Shown here piece after piece: positions 22,301-34,150 of a DNA stretch of 64,000 bases. The translations under genes and the position numbers were made by a program. A model generated the notes under the pieces. It searched no databases, had not been told where the DNA came from, and was given only the letters and a program-made list of their open reading frames with translations. Position 1 is the stretch's first letter. Every line of letters starts with the position of its first letter. The DNA is from Hermatobates lingyangjiaoensis (taxonomy: Eukaryota > Arthropoda > Insecta > Hemiptera > Hermatobatidae), in contig JAPFBL010001617.1 of NCBI GenBank assembly GCA_026182355.1, positions 8,247,001 through 8,311,000 on the forward strand. The letters run 5' to 3'.

Positions 22301-22990
22301 ACAATTTCATTATAATATCTATTGTGTCCATAAGCTTTCGAAATCAACCAAATGTCAAAAATGTTTCATTTTGTTGCAGATAATACCTTTCCAGTTGTAT
22401 AAAAAATCTTATCTGTTCTTTTCAGTTATATTGCTTGTTTTGTAAAAAATTATAACTTTCAAGAGCTATTGACTTGGGAAAAAGAAAAACGGGTAAACGG
22501 TTAATTATAGGACAATGAAATTCACCAAAAAATTAAACACAAAATTAGTAGTTCAAAAAAAATTTTTTCAATAAATTCAAAAGGACAATAAAGTTATAAA
22601 AACTGAAAATTCATCTTGGACTAATGAATGGCCTGCTATACTTGTAGAATTTGTTTACATTGACTTAGAATTTTTTTAAGTGAATGGAGTGAAATAAATT
22701 TTTTATTAAGAAGTTTAATAAAAAAAATGAGACATGTTTTAATGAGTTAATTTGATAAGTAAGAAGAATAGAACTTTTAATATAAAAAATCAACTTCAAC
22801 CAAACATATATTCTATGATTCTTTCCAGGATTATTAGATGGTTGACTAACAAAGCGTTGTAATCAAATTACATGTTGCACAGTTGAACAAAACTTAATGT
22901 CAAATATATAGTTATTGCTGTGTAATAATATTTGGGAAAGGTACACTTTCGTTCTTTATTTCAAAAGGGATCCTGATTTTATGCTACTTT
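19335..22990 (+). repeat. Family B repeat cluster 1, with a nested LINE insertion
   Basis: Blocks in this stretch recur in order in cluster 2 (37682-40640): ataagagaccagaaatgtaa, tctttcctttgaagattaat, tcttaaaa-gacattt, aatttgtcttaaatattcaa, aatgaaagactaataaacat, ttatagtaaagttgagt and tttttgagtgaatccactg. Some of them occur twice within the cluster (for example the gacattt block near 19462 and 21710, and the gtgaat-c-ctg block near 20370 and 22680), showing tandem organisation. It has no coding capacity. A LINE fragment interrupts it at about 20630-21395. Confidence 0.7.
20630..21395 (+). mobile_element. Non-LTR retrotransposon fragment (internally deleted) inside family B
   Basis: This GC-richer block breaks a family B unit that is uninterrupted at about 38745-38900. 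Its 3' part (21121-21320) translates to DGLCRFCKEE and, after a stop, TPLHLLTDCKATLLHKGRYF. This is a C-x2-C-x7-H-x4-C zinc knuckle followed by an R-x-x-x-G segment, as at the C-terminus of many LINE ORF2 proteins. The 5' part (20630-21110) has no long open frame and may be an untranslated leader. The central ORF2 is gone. Confidence 0.65.
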
Positions 22991-23885
22991 TTTGATGATT
23001 CGAAGAACTAGACAATTTTATGAGATATTGTCTCACTAGGAATATTCATGAGTCGAAATATTGGAAGAGTAAAATTAACAGGTGTTAAGTTCTATGTAAT
23101 AACATGATTAGTTTTTGGTAAATAAACTGTACCAAAGATGTTGATTCAGACACAATATCCATATCAAAAAAATAAATCAACGTTATCAGTTGTGGAAAAA
23201 CTTCCACGGCCTGAATTCTTTTTGCATCACACATATCAACTTTCGTAAGGATTCAGTTGAAAAGGAAAGTAGTTAAAAGGTTGCTAGAATAATTGCATCA
23301 CTATTAGTTTAAAAAAGCTCATCCCAATTGAACATATTTTTTTTATGAAAAAAAATTCATATTAAATATTTAAGTATTTATCTAACATCATTTTTTTATA
23401 TACTCGTACCACATAAGCAAACTGCAGTTATTATGATACAATTAATGCAGACTCTGTATGAATGAGGCTAATGAGCTGAATGAAGGCAATTGCCTTTATG
23501 AGGCGAAAGATTTTCGCAAATCATACCTAAAAACAACAAAAGTGAGAGATACATCCCTGAAAACAATTATGAAGTTCTTTAAAGAACTCAAAATCTGAAG
23601 TTGATTTTAGACAGGCTAGAATCAAGCACAACGGGGAAAATTACACTTTTTGAAATTATCCACTTTACTTAATCATTTACTTAATGAAAGTTGAACCTAG
23701 CTGTAGCCTGGTCATTAGCATTTTTACCTATTGTTTAACTGTATCGAATGATTATAAACTTTCTAATACTTTTAAGTTAAGTTTAAGTTTGTTTCCAGCA
23801 GGTACAACTGTATTGTAATGGCAAACTACATAAATATATAGTTATAAGTATTTTTTTCTTGTGCCACCTGAGGCACAATATGCAT
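22991..23885. other. AT-rich sequence with one small open frame
   Basis: A 48-codon ATG-to-stop frame (about 23460-23600, +) has a charged, fairly balanced composition (MNEANELNEGNCLYEAKDF...), but no family was recognised and there is no splice or homology support. Confidence 0.3.
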
Positions 23886-23890
23886 ATAAA

Positions 23891-24050
23891 TGATCAAACC
23901 ACAATAAGAAATGGGAAAACAAGACTAAGATCTTTCAACCGTAACAAGCGGCCCTCGTCAGAGTCAAAAACCCAACTTGTCTTGTTTTCCCATTTCTTAT
24001 TGTGGTTTGATCATTGATTGTTGTTTCACGTGTTTATGTGAAATCTTTTT
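23891..24050. repeat. Fold-back element, family A, with perfect 35-bp arms
   Basis: The arms 23891-23925 and 23979-24013 (tgatcaaaccacaataagaa ... aacaagac) are exact complements. The centre carries aagatctttcaaccgtaaca, gcggccctcgtcagagtc and aaaaaccca, and the tail is cacgtgtttatgtgaaatct. This copy has lost long TA tracts at its ends. Confidence 0.92.
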
Positions 24051-24059
24051 ATGCATATA

Positions 24060-26785
24060 AATATAACTATAAAACATATTAACAGATGCTAAATAAAAAT
24101 TGGACAAGTTTCATCCATGCATTCAACAAACCGTTCATAATTAGAAAAATAAAATATGATTCCTTCAAAACATATATATATGTTTTTTACTGCATAAAAT
24201 TAACCATGAACCATTTGCAAACATAAGAAATAAGTCAAATTCTCATATTAAAGCACAGCTAAATGAATATTTGCTTCCCCAGAAATTAACTTTAATGTTT
24301 ACTTTGCACAATGTTAGAAATATGTTTCTGCACCATTATAAGTTGCCACTCTAATATGATTTTTTTTCTGATCATATCAAGTTCTATTTTCTCTTTATGA
24401 AAGATTACGAATCTTTTCTAAAGAAAAGCAATTGAAACTGCTGAAGGGAGAGAAAATAGATTAAAACGTGATGGTGAATGAAAGAGAGACACATGACAAT
24501 GAAACTTGAACAAAGACCTTTGACATTGTTGCAGGAAGGTAATAGAAACGCCGTAGAGTATTTCAAGAAACTCCCCTTGAACACTATCACATATTAGCTC
24601 AACAGTGCGACAAACAAATGTTATAGTGATTTCAGTTATGATTGAATTATCGAAATAATACAAATATTGCACTTGACTCATGTCTTGAGGTTGGTGTACC
24701 TGATATTACCTTCGTGACACTACTGACGTTAAAAGAGTGATGTCAATTTGTGGTTCGACAAACGCGCAAAGGACACTACCACTGACTAATATTGCATCAT
24801 ACCACCTAACAGCATATAATGATCAATTACAGTAAAGCTGTATCTGTAATTAATCAAATATCATTGTAGATAGTTATCTTTTAAAAAAAAGCTTATTACG
24901 TTACTACCAGGTTAACTCCCATTACGTATTAACTCGTTTGGCGGTAAGTCCACTTACTTGTACTAAAATAATATCTTTATCATATTTATACTGTAGAAAA
25001 AATTATTTATTTGAGTTTTTTTTTATACATTTTGTATTCTATTACTCTGCATAAATTTTAAGTTTTGAATATGAATTCCTAAAATATGTCTAGAATCTAT
25101 TTAAAACTATTGCTCTTTAATAAAAGACAATTTTGTCTTCATATTCAAATTTGCCTGATTTCATGAAGTTTTTGTTTTAGAATATCCTAGACTCGAGTAG
25201 AATTGGATCAGCAACTGAATTAAAGCAAATCTACTGAACTAATGTGACACAAAAGGAGTGTCGTTTCAGATTTCTCCTACCGATTCAAATCTGAATTCTC
25301 ATCTGCTCACAACTGGAATGAATGCATGAAATATTTAACATGTAACTGGTTTACTTTTACTTGTACCGTTACAGTATCGATCACTTCTTCTCGAAAACAA
25401 CTAACCATTCTACTTCAGTTAGATGTATTTCATTTAAATAGGATGCTTTCATATTTACCAATACAATACAGCAGTGTTTTAAACACTAATACAAACATAC
25501 AACTGCTTTATATTAAGTGTCATTCGCATAAACGACCTTACTGAAAATTTGAAAAAAAAAGAAATTCAAATGTTTTATTGTTACAGAAGTTAATCTCTTT
25601 AGTTTTGTAGAATTAACATCCTAACATATACCTACCTATATTAAATGTAATAAATTAAATTCTTTGGAGCCTCTTAAAGTTACTAGCCTCTTTTTTTATA
25701 CCTAAATGATATCCTTTTTAAGATAAGTACTGTTTTCGAAGTATCTTCCTCTTATAGGTTATAAGACACATAAGTGCTTCCATTCAAAAACAAATTTTCA
25801 TATTGAAAGTTGCCTCTTCATGTAGTTTATAAGACAACATTACTGTATCCAATAAAGGAAGTCTTTCATCATTGTCTGGCCCAATTTCAGTTGGTTCATT
25901 ACTATCACTGGTTCTATTACTATGCTGTAATTTTCTAGTTAACTAGACAAATTTTGTCACAATTTCAAATATGAAAGTATAATGTTTGTCAACCATTTTA
26001 AACCACAATTGTAAATCTTCTTTATTATAATTTTAAATCTTGGAATATTTGTAAAAAAAATCCACAATCTCAATACTGAATTCCTTTACTTAAAAATAAC
26101 GGTTCCATAAGCAAAGTTCAGAGTAACAGACCTTTCAATTATCTACTGATACTGTTTTTATAACTGGACAAATGACGTTATAAAGATAAAATATTAATGT
26201 CGCATCTAATTTCGTGTCACTCCGTGTTAGTTTATATACAATATTTTTTAACAAATTATATTTATCAAAGTACATGTAATGCTGCCATTTTTTATATGAA
26301 ACATAAGGTTGAACTTCATTAATTTATGTTTATTTTGGACTTTTTTAAATTGAAAGAAAATAATATTCATTTCAAAAATTATTAAAGATTTCCTATTAGA
26401 AAAGATTAATACATATCTTTTTAGCAATTAGCACCAAGAGTTTTATTTTCAAATACAGGAAAACGACCTAGGTTTTCTATTTGAGTAATAAAAAAGCTCA
26501 CCCATTAGTCCGTCTATAGCTACTGCTTTCGAACCAGTGCACTTTCAGGGGCTCATTAAAGATATCATCTTTAAGGAACTTAATTGCGGCAAAATTTGAA
26601 ACACGCTATGTGAGTTGCATAAAAAAGATCCAAACTAATAAAAAAAATAAAACATTTTTTAATCAAATCTATTTGTAATTTATTTTGCGTAGTCTCATTG
26701 TAAGTCTGTACACTTTCTACAGAGATGATTTCATTTCCCCAATCGTTTAGATAGTACTGTGCGCCTTTCCATTCCAAATAAATGT
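24060..26785. other. AT-rich intergenic sequence
   Basis: Open frames near 24405-24681 (minus) and 25326-25544 (plus) have no recognised domain and no splice support. No RNA gene was recognised. A TATTGCACTTG string at 24665 resembles the start of miR-92 but cannot form a precursor hairpin. Confidence 0.4.
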
Positions 26786-26789
26786 TTAA

Positions 26790-27200
26790 AAAAAAAGTTC
26801 AACGAAAACTTCTCATTCAACAAAATTACCTATCTTCAAAGTTCAAATATTATCCTAAAGAGTCAAGAAAAGAAGGCCTGGTGATTAAATAGGGTGGATA
26901 AGCAATTCAAATAGTGTTTCGTATATTTTCGCCTCAGCAACGGCTTAAATGTGAGACGGTTTAATATCTTCGTAAAACATTTTTTTTCTTCTCATATCGC
27001 TGTTTCTTCCCCAGTTTCTTTAACATCAAGTCATTATTAATAGTAGGCTTCTGTGACGGTCTTTTTTACCTTTATTAAGATAATCAATGAGGTCATATCA
27101 ATGATTATCCGAGAAGCAGTAGCCATCATATTTCCTACCAAAAGAACAGTCTTTGCCATTTTTTGGAGGCTATTCCTCTTTCAGAGCCCACTGTTGTTGA
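26790..27200 (-). pseudogene. mariner transposase fossil
   Basis: Allowing frameshifts, the minus strand from 27200 downward follows the mariner transposase order. A PKK.AKTVLLVG.MMAT segment comes first, then IDYLNKGKKTVTEAYY, then LMLKKLGKKQRYEKKK. Next is a PSH..AVAEAKIYETLFELL segment, corresponding to the conserved NAP.H...A......GFELL.HPPYSPDLAPSDY region, followed by a degraded LKI-G-F segment. The catalytic DDD triad cannot be read reliably because of frameshifts and stops. Mariner transposases cut and paste at TA dinucleotides; this copy is long dead. Confidence 0.75.
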
Positions 27201-27209
27201 CTATATAAC

Positions 27210-28235
27210 TAATTTAATATTTTCTCAGAGACGGTTAAATAAGAACTGCTCTGGTATGCAATTTCTTAAGGGGTGCATATTTTATCTGAAAAAAGTCCAA
27301 TTTTTTTGCGATTTTGTGACAATCTATCATATGATTTTTAATTCGATTAAGTTAAGAGAGATATTAAATAAAAAGTAAGATATAGATAATAAATATTAAA
27401 TGTCATCAGGATTGATTAAACTGATGGATAAAATTAAATAATTTTGGCTTGTTTTCTCTTATTGGCTTGCAAATAATAAACTAAAAAGGTATCCTGACGT
27501 CTACTATTCCTTCAGAGTTTCTGGTAAGAAATGAGGAAATCATTGTTCCCAAAATCAACATGTTTATAAACGTTTTAAAAATGCCTGATTATTTAATTCA
27601 TATTAGTGAAATTTATAATTTTTAATTATACATTACATTAGTATTAGTAATTATTCGAATTAATAACTTATGACCTAGTTATATGATCTTAAATGCATAT
27701 AGACAAGAATGCATTAAATAATACTTAATAAATTTTAATTTCTGAAGAAATAAATTAAAATAAATAGAATGCATGTAATTTTTGTTCTGTGTTACAGAAA
27801 AGTTAATATATTTTTAATTCCAGTCATTGATTAGAGAATAAATGTCACAATAAACATGAGTAAAGTAGACCAACATTTGTACTATAAAAAAATATTAACG
27901 ATCAATGCTATAGTGAAGAGCGTAAAGAAGAGGCATAGTAGATTCAATTAAAGAAACTTCTTTGTTTCTCATTGTTCATTTTCTACATATTACCTATTAC
28001 CAGATTACAAAACCGAGTTTTAAAAACTCTGGAATAAGTCAAGCTTTCTGCTTTTTAATGGCTACCAAAATAATCTAACATCTTTTCACCATTGCTTCTG
28101 GTAAGAAATGAAGAGAGAAGTTCCCATAATCAACCAGTTTACAAAACGTTATAACAATCATATAATTAGTTTGTTTCATAAAAACATAGGGAATAATTAA
28201 TTTATAACATATGTAATGCCTACATTTTGAATTGA
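27210..28235. other. AT-rich intergenic sequence
   Basis: Nothing recognised. The open frame at 27163-27378 overlaps the mariner fossil on the other strand and is not a gene. Confidence 0.4.
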
Positions 28236-28243
28236 TACATGTT

Positions 28244-28245
<2 letters not shown>

Positions 28246-28289
<44 letters not shown>
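28246..28289. repeat. (GT)n microsatellite
   Basis: About 22 uninterrupted GT units lie directly against the left arm of the fold-back at 28291. Confidence 0.97.
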
Positions 28290-28290
<1 letters not shown>

Positions 28291-28505
28291 AAAAATAAAC
28301 TAAAGAGATATACTCAATGGATAAGCACACTTGCAGTCACATTTTTTGGTGCATCCATCATCAGGTGGTAACAGAGAGGGAGTCTCAGCTAACTGGAGGT
28401 GCAAACTCCCGGAGTCTCCTTCTCTTTCTCCACCCGGTGATGGTTGTATAGAAAATTGAAGACTCTCAGTGCGCTTATCCATTATTTGTGACTCTTTAGT
28501 TTATT
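28291..28505. repeat. Imperfect fold-back element beside a microsatellite
   Basis: The left half begins aaataaactaaagag and contains ggataagcacact, ggtgcatccatcatcaggtg and gagagggagtctc. The right half contains gagtctccttctc, cacccggtgatggttg, gcgcttatcc and ctctttagttt. Arms of about 85-95 bp pair imperfectly. On the minus strand the left arm reads cacCTGATGAtggatgcacca, again a CTGATGA followed by a short hairpin. Here the host microsatellite is GT rather than TA. Confidence 0.75.
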
Positions 28506-28509
28506 GTTG

Positions 28510-29135
28510 TACTTTTTTGTCTGTTTGGAATGATTTTCCGATGTTTAAAAGAGTATGTGTAGAGGTAGCCATCATATGACAATTGTTATGAATTATTAAA
28601 GAAAGTCGATTCCAATGCAATTATTTTTCAAATAATTAATTATAATGTAGTAATTTTTATTTCAGATTTAATTTAGGATAATCTAAAAATAAAATAAAAA
28701 ATGCTGAATTATTGTATTGAGTTTTTCGAGTTAGAAAGTGACTAGAGAGTCACACTTAGTTGACAAGGTTTAAAACCTGTTTTTTTTATTTGAAATATTT
28801 TGTTTGTTGAGAAAGCATTTCTAAAAAAGACACGGTTTTTTTAAAGGTTGATTTATTTTTTTAAACAATTTCAGAAAGCTGTTTAAACTTTCTTTAAATG
28901 ATATTGAAGGGAAAAATGATGGCCTGTTACGTGGTAAGGTAAGAGTGTTATGTAGTGTCCGGTTTGGCTGGCGCCAGCTTGCGCAAATCTCTTTCACAAG
29001 AGTAATCGCTAAGCCAACTGGGTCAGTCCCTTCCACATGATCATCATTCATTTACGCTTTAATTTATATTGTATAAATATTATCTAATTTAAACGAAATA
29101 ACTGGTAAAAGGTGTTAAAAAACTATAAAGTCATA
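28510..29135. other. Intergenic sequence with a small GC-richer block
   Basis: 28918-29050 is GC-richer (includes ggctggcgccagcttgcgc) and open on the minus strand (28821-29051) but has no recognisable domain. The remainder is AT-rich. Confidence 0.35.
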
Positions 29136-29139
29136 CATA

Positions 29140-29175
29140 CTAGTACTGACTGGTATACCCGTTGCTTCGCCTTCC
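29140..29175 (-). mobile_element. Possible Helitron 3' terminus
   Basis: Read on the minus strand, gcgaagcaacgggtata...CTAG ends at 29140 and is followed by T. The wording (gggta, then CTAG|T) parallels the ends of the two clear Helitron copies at 35687 and 61401. The rest of the element to the right could not be traced, so this is tentative. Confidence 0.35.
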
Positions 29176-29955
29176 TTGAATTTATAATATACTATAACAT
29201 ATATACTAACATTAAAGTATAATAATTGAAATTTTAGTTCTTGATCCAGAAAATTACTTTCGGTAATTACGATAGTTTTAGTTAGTAAATTCTGATTTCG
29301 CCATCATCAAATGACTCATAACTTAATTAAGAGGGTGACAGAATAATATATATAAAAAAAGGTTTACATGTTATTTGGTTATAAAGTTTTTTTCATTTTT
29401 TCTCTACCACAAATACAGTTACGTATATTTCTTGATGTACGATAGCAGATATTATACCCCGGTTTATTTATAAAGACAAAATTGTAACTGAATGTAAGTT
29501 ATGGTTAAAATTCAATTCACAAATATATTTGTCTCATTATTCTAATTGCATCTTTAAACGTACACACATTTTACTGTAAATTTCTTGGTGTCCAATAATT
29601 TTTGCTTTCTTGCAAGCAACATTTTGTACAGGTTATTCTTGCTTCCATTAATTAACCGATTATATAATTATAAGAAAATGAGATACAGAAATACATACAT
29701 CGTCCGTCTAATTGATTGATCTAATGATAAAAGTTTTTTTTAACTTTGAACTACTATGGGCTAATTTCCAATATAATAAAACCTAACTTTCTCTAAATTA
29801 TAAATTTATACTCAAAACATCTAGTGAGTAAGCAATTGCCATATGTATTCAATTAACAATAGATAAAACGTGGATATACTATCATTAGTAATAAAAATCA
29901 TAAAATCAAATGATATTAATCTTAACATATTAATTCGGCTAATTATTTACTTAGT

Positions 29956-30185
29956 GGCTGCTCCCGATTTGTTTAACGGTTAAGACCATCTGCGTGTTCC
30001 ACAAGTGGTTCGATTACCCAGATTCAAAACCCAGCCAAAATAGTTAATGATATTTATTTCATTCATTCTTATTACTGGAAACTCAACAGAGAGTTCCAAA
30101 CAATAGATAGATTATAGACGAATGGCTCTGAGTCGGTAAAGAGTCAAGTTGCAGAAAACAGTCCGCAGTTCAATACCTGACCAAA
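29956..30185 (+). repeat. tRNA-derived SINE-like sequences
   Basis: At 29956-30037 a GGCTG...CAGCC outer pair encloses tgtttaacggttaagacc (A-box-like) and gtggttcgattaccc (B-box-like). At 30123-30180 a second unit reads ggctctgagtcggtaaagag and gcagttcaatacctgacc. Neither folds into an acceptable tRNA with a clear anticodon arm, so these look like old tRNA-derived SINE heads rather than functional tRNA genes. Confidence 0.45.
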
Positions 30186-30199
30186 CTGATTGTCACCTA

Positions 30200-31560
30200 T
30201 CAAGTTTAATTTAATAACATAATGATTTTCAATCATTCACTTACAATTTACCAATTAATTAAATCATTCATGTGAAATTCATGTGACAGGATTTGAGATA
30301 TGTCCTAGCCCTAAACTATTCAAATAAGAATTTCAAGAACTCTTGAAAATGTTTAGCAGACGGAGAGAAACATTAGTAAATCACTACCTTCCTTAATTAA
30401 GGTTATTGTCTACGTCAGTTAACCTAATTTTATAATTAAAATATCATTATTAGTATTTTATACCCTAAAAACGAGCAAAATTAAATTTAATCATGGACTT
30501 CAAAATTTCACCGTTACAAACAATGTTATTTGTATGTCGTTTTTGCAAATGAAACTATGTTAAATACTTTTGTAACAAATAATGCCACAAATTCTAAAAC
30601 TTTTGAGCGTTCATATGAATTAATCTCAGTCGAAGAAAATCGATTATAATATAATATAATTTCATTATAATTTAAAAAAAAAATTGATGTAATTTAAGTA
30701 TTATATACATTCTGTCTTCTATAGCCTAGAGAGGAAACAAATTTTGTTTAAATGCATTATTATTTAAAACACAACAATGTAGATTCACTTTAATAAATAG
30801 GTATTACAAACAAATATTGGAAAAAAAAAGAAAGTTAATCAAACACATATTGTTTATTATAAAAAGTAGTTTTTTCTTAGTGTTTTTAAAGAGTTGTATC
30901 TTTATTAATTTATTGCTGAATGTTAGAATTATGATTATATCATAATTTATTTATTTTTATTATTTTATACATTAATACTACGAAATTAAATTGAGGACAA
31001 CCAAAATATTTTAAATGAAAAGCTAAGATAAATTTGTTGGCATGAGGGAAAGAAATCTGTTATTTAACGTAATTGATGTAACTAAATACTGTTTTAAAAG
31101 TACAAAGAGCGTTTGTATTCGTACTGTAGGTTGAAAATGTGAAAGGCAGAAGAGGTCAGAGATGTAAGGAAGTGAAGACAAGTATTTTAACTGCGTGGGT
31201 CGAAGGAGAGAGGTTATGTTACCGTATTCTTTCAACACACGCGCTCTCTCCCCCGTCACAGACGTACTTCTATCGTTTGATATCACAACCCTGCTAACTT
31301 GTACATAACCTATACATTACTTCAATATCACACAAGCATTTACATTTTACACTAGCAACCGGATTCAACCAGGTGAACAAAAAAAAATAATACTGGCTAC
31401 AGTCATTTTACTATCGTTATACTAGTATACTGGTATACTAGTGTTTTGTCATTTCTGTATTGTAGTGTTCAAGTGAATTAAAATTTGTTAGAATTACAGT
31501 ATCATCTAAAATAAATATAATTATTACAGAAGAATATCTACAAATTTATAGTTAACCCAT
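30200..31560. other. AT-rich intergenic sequence
   Basis: No gene recognised. The 87-codon minus frame at 31023-31286 lacks any known domain. Confidence 0.4.
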
Positions 31561-31569
31561 GATTTAGAG

Positions 31570-31679
31570 CAGGGGTGCTCAATACGTCGATCGCGATCTA
31601 CCAGTCGATCGCGAGGCCAATAGTGGTAGATCGCATACAACTTTGAAAAAAAAAAGTTCCAGGGTGACAGTCAGCCCAT

Positions 31680-31733
<54 letters not shown>

Positions 31734-32153
31734 CGTGCGTGTGTGTGTGTGGTGTGTGTTTTGATCCTCCTACAAAGCTTCTGTCTTTGAGCACAATGAA
31801 AAGCTACAAAAAACAGCTGTATTATTATTTTATTTTATTATTTTTATTTATTTATTTTTAATTATTATTATTATTATAAATTGTCAATGTATTGTTTTTA
31901 TTATTGGGAGCCCAGCACAATGTGAGTAAATGCTTTCACCTCCTTAACCAAAAAAAAAAAGTTATTATTATTATATGGTAATTACAAAAACATGTTCAGA
32001 GCTTATTTTGTTGCAATATTGGCTGATGCAATAATGCAAGGTAAGAATGTTCAATAAATTTTAAAATAACATACGCTTTTATGGGTCGGTAGATCATTTT
32101 GACTTGGTCATTTTATAAGTAGCTCGCATACTGAAAAAGTGTGAGCACCCCTG
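31570..32153. mobile_element. Non-autonomous hAT element with perfect 8-bp target-site duplication
   Basis: The element begins CAGGGGTGCTCA (31570) and ends TGAGCACCCCTG (32153), a perfect 12-bp terminal inverted repeat. ATTTAGAG stands immediately outside on both sides (31562-31569 and 32154-32161), the 8-bp duplication typical of hAT insertions. Subterminal sequence is rich in CGATCGCGATC-type repeats, also seen in hAT families. The 584-bp interior has no transposase and includes a (CT)n run (31682-31729) and AT-rich filler. The exact duplication points to a fairly recent insertion mobilised in trans. Confidence 0.93.
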
Positions 32154-32703
32154 ATTTAGAGAATAATAATTGTTAACAATTATTATTATTATTATTATTT
32201 ATTAACCTTATTTTTTAATTTGTCTAATAGAATGATGTGTAAATGAATGAAACATTATCAAATCTTAAAATCAAAAAATCATATAAAATGTTGGGCGAGA
32301 ATACGTGCGTCACTGACAGGAGAATGCTAAAAGTTGGCAAAAGCCAATTTCATACTTCAACAGCTTTTTTTTTTAAGATTTCTAGTGCTTAGATCAAAAA
32401 TGTATTTAACATTTTTTTCTAAATTTATTTGTGTATAAAATAATTTAATTAAAATATTTTGCTATTAATTTTCATAATCTATAATCACTTACAACTTATA
32501 CAAATTCAGAAGTTGACCGGAATTTTGTAGCATAAAAATTGCACTTTTTAAGCCACTCTAGAGTGATTACTATTACCAAAGATCTATATGGGTCATTTAA
32601 GACTTGAACAAAATTCTATCTAAACAATATCAAAAAGTACGATTAAAAGCCAATAATGTAACATTGAAATATAAAATACCACATCGCAGTCGAATTTCAT
32701 TAA

Positions 32704-33075
32704 TTTAGACTCAAATTTCTAAATTTGCCATTTCTAGAATTCGACAAAACAGAGAAAATATTGATTCATATACGGAATTCTTCCCCCCCGAATAGCATAA
32801 GACCGATAAACGGGAATGTCGAAGGCAATCTTGTCACACGTGTCTACAAAAACCCTATTCTAGCCTGCCTGGATATTCAGTTGTTGAAATACAATTACCA
32901 ATGCTCTATTTACCAATCGTACAACCATAAACACATCATTGCCATTCGATTGACTGAGAACGGCGATGTACCCATTGATTTACAGGAAGAAACTATCAGT
33001 AATACACTTGTTTTGAAAAAAATGGATGCAGTTATGAACAAAATCTGGAGTGGCTTACACTCAATTATACTATAA
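32704..33075 (+). CDS. Unidentified open frame, possible exon or decayed gene
   Basis: The frame is open for 123 codons between stops and is less AT-rich than its flanks. Its composition is protein-like, with spread charges, cysteines and prolines, ending in a KKMDAVMNKIWSGLHSIIL-type helix. There is no ATG before codon 100 (the first in-frame ATG begins MDAVM), no clear splice acceptor, and no domain that I recognise. It could be an exon, a retroelement or an old viral-type insertion. No function is proposed. Confidence 0.3.
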   Translation, partial: FRLKFLNLPFLEFDKTEKILIHIRNSSPPNSIRPINGNVEGNLVTRVYKNPILACLDIQLLKYNYQCSIYQSYNHKHIIAIRLTENGDVPIDLQEETISNTLVLKKMDAVMNKIWSGLHSIIL

Positions 33076-33399
33076 ATTAACTTAATAATTAACTCGTTCA
33101 CAACCAAGTATTTTATCGTTTTACTTTAATGAGGCTTTACATATATATTAATCAATATTGTATCATTTGTTTATATGTAGCTATCATCATTTATTAGTGA
33201 CAAGAAAGATGAAATCATTCATCAATCATTCATGTGACATGATATTAAAATTTTTGAACTGAGAGCTTGAATCCCATCGGAATCGTAATCCACGGCCATA
33301 GCTGTCACACTGTACATCATATTACTGTGACTAAAGTTAACTTCAGATTTTAAGCTCATTAATGACCTTTATAAATATACATCGATAAACACCCCTCAC
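33076..33399. other. Intergenic sequence with a possible SINE remnant
   Basis: Around 33215-33310 an inverted block (gcttgaatcccatcggaatc) resembles a degenerate B-box of a tRNA-derived SINE on the minus strand. It is weak. Confidence 0.3.
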
Positions 33400-33479
33400 T
33401 TCTAAAGTTTTTTAGGTATGATTTGAAAAATACCTTTATCATTTCCAAGGCGTTTGGCTGGTATTCAGATATAATGTGA

Positions 33480-34150
33480 TCAAAGTTTTTTACTTCTTCT
33501 AGACAGAGATTCTGCATACTTAGTATGATGTGAAATACAACTTCATTTCATAGTCAAATAAATGAATTTGAATAGATGTTCTGCAGACATATTTTTAGAA
33601 TGTCCCTTTGAGATGATATAGTATTTTTTAAAACATAAATTCAGTTGGAATGAGTACTTTGGATTAAAATGGACCCGGTTGATCTCGCCACCTTCAACTA
33701 ATTTCTTCTTGATCTGTTTGTTAGATACTTGTCATATATTTGCAAAACTGTGATATATCCTCTATGAGGCTTTCATCCCCATCGCAAGCTTTCAGAATAA
33801 ATAAAGTCAACATTTTTACATTTACTAGAAAAAATACATTTTTTAGTCGTTTTAAAAGTTGAGGATTTTTTCGCTTATCGTTTCTCTGACTTTCATGACA
33901 ATACCAAAATTTCAGGACTGTGTAATTAGATGTTTAGGATAAAAAATGTATAAAAACACATTTTGGTCAATATAGTGCCACCTGTGGCCTGCAACGTGCA
34001 CACAAACTTTGGATACACACCCATCTACCCACTCACTCACCAACCCACCCGCACGCTCACATAATCATCGAAGAACATACAAAAAAGGACTTTGGAGACC
34101 TCAAAATATGTATATCCGTCAAAATCTGGAGATCGAATTTTTCATAATTA
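33480..34150 (-). repeat. Family B fragment, inverted
   Basis: On the minus strand attcgatctccagattttga, catattttgaggtc, a gtgggtggg-type stretch and aaatgtaaaaatgttgactt occur in the same order as in 37700-38160 on the plus strand, with considerable divergence. Confidence 0.55.

Noticed and set aside
24660..24690. TATTGCACTTG resembling the 5' end of miR-92
   Set aside because: Only 11 nt match and no precursor hairpin can be formed with the flanks.
28821..29051. 76-codon minus frame in a GC-richer patch
   Set aside because: No domain, no splice support; the open frame follows from local base composition.
31579..31861. Open frames on both strands within the small hAT element
   Set aside because: They are composed of (CT)n and non-autonomous transposon sequence; no transposase motifs.
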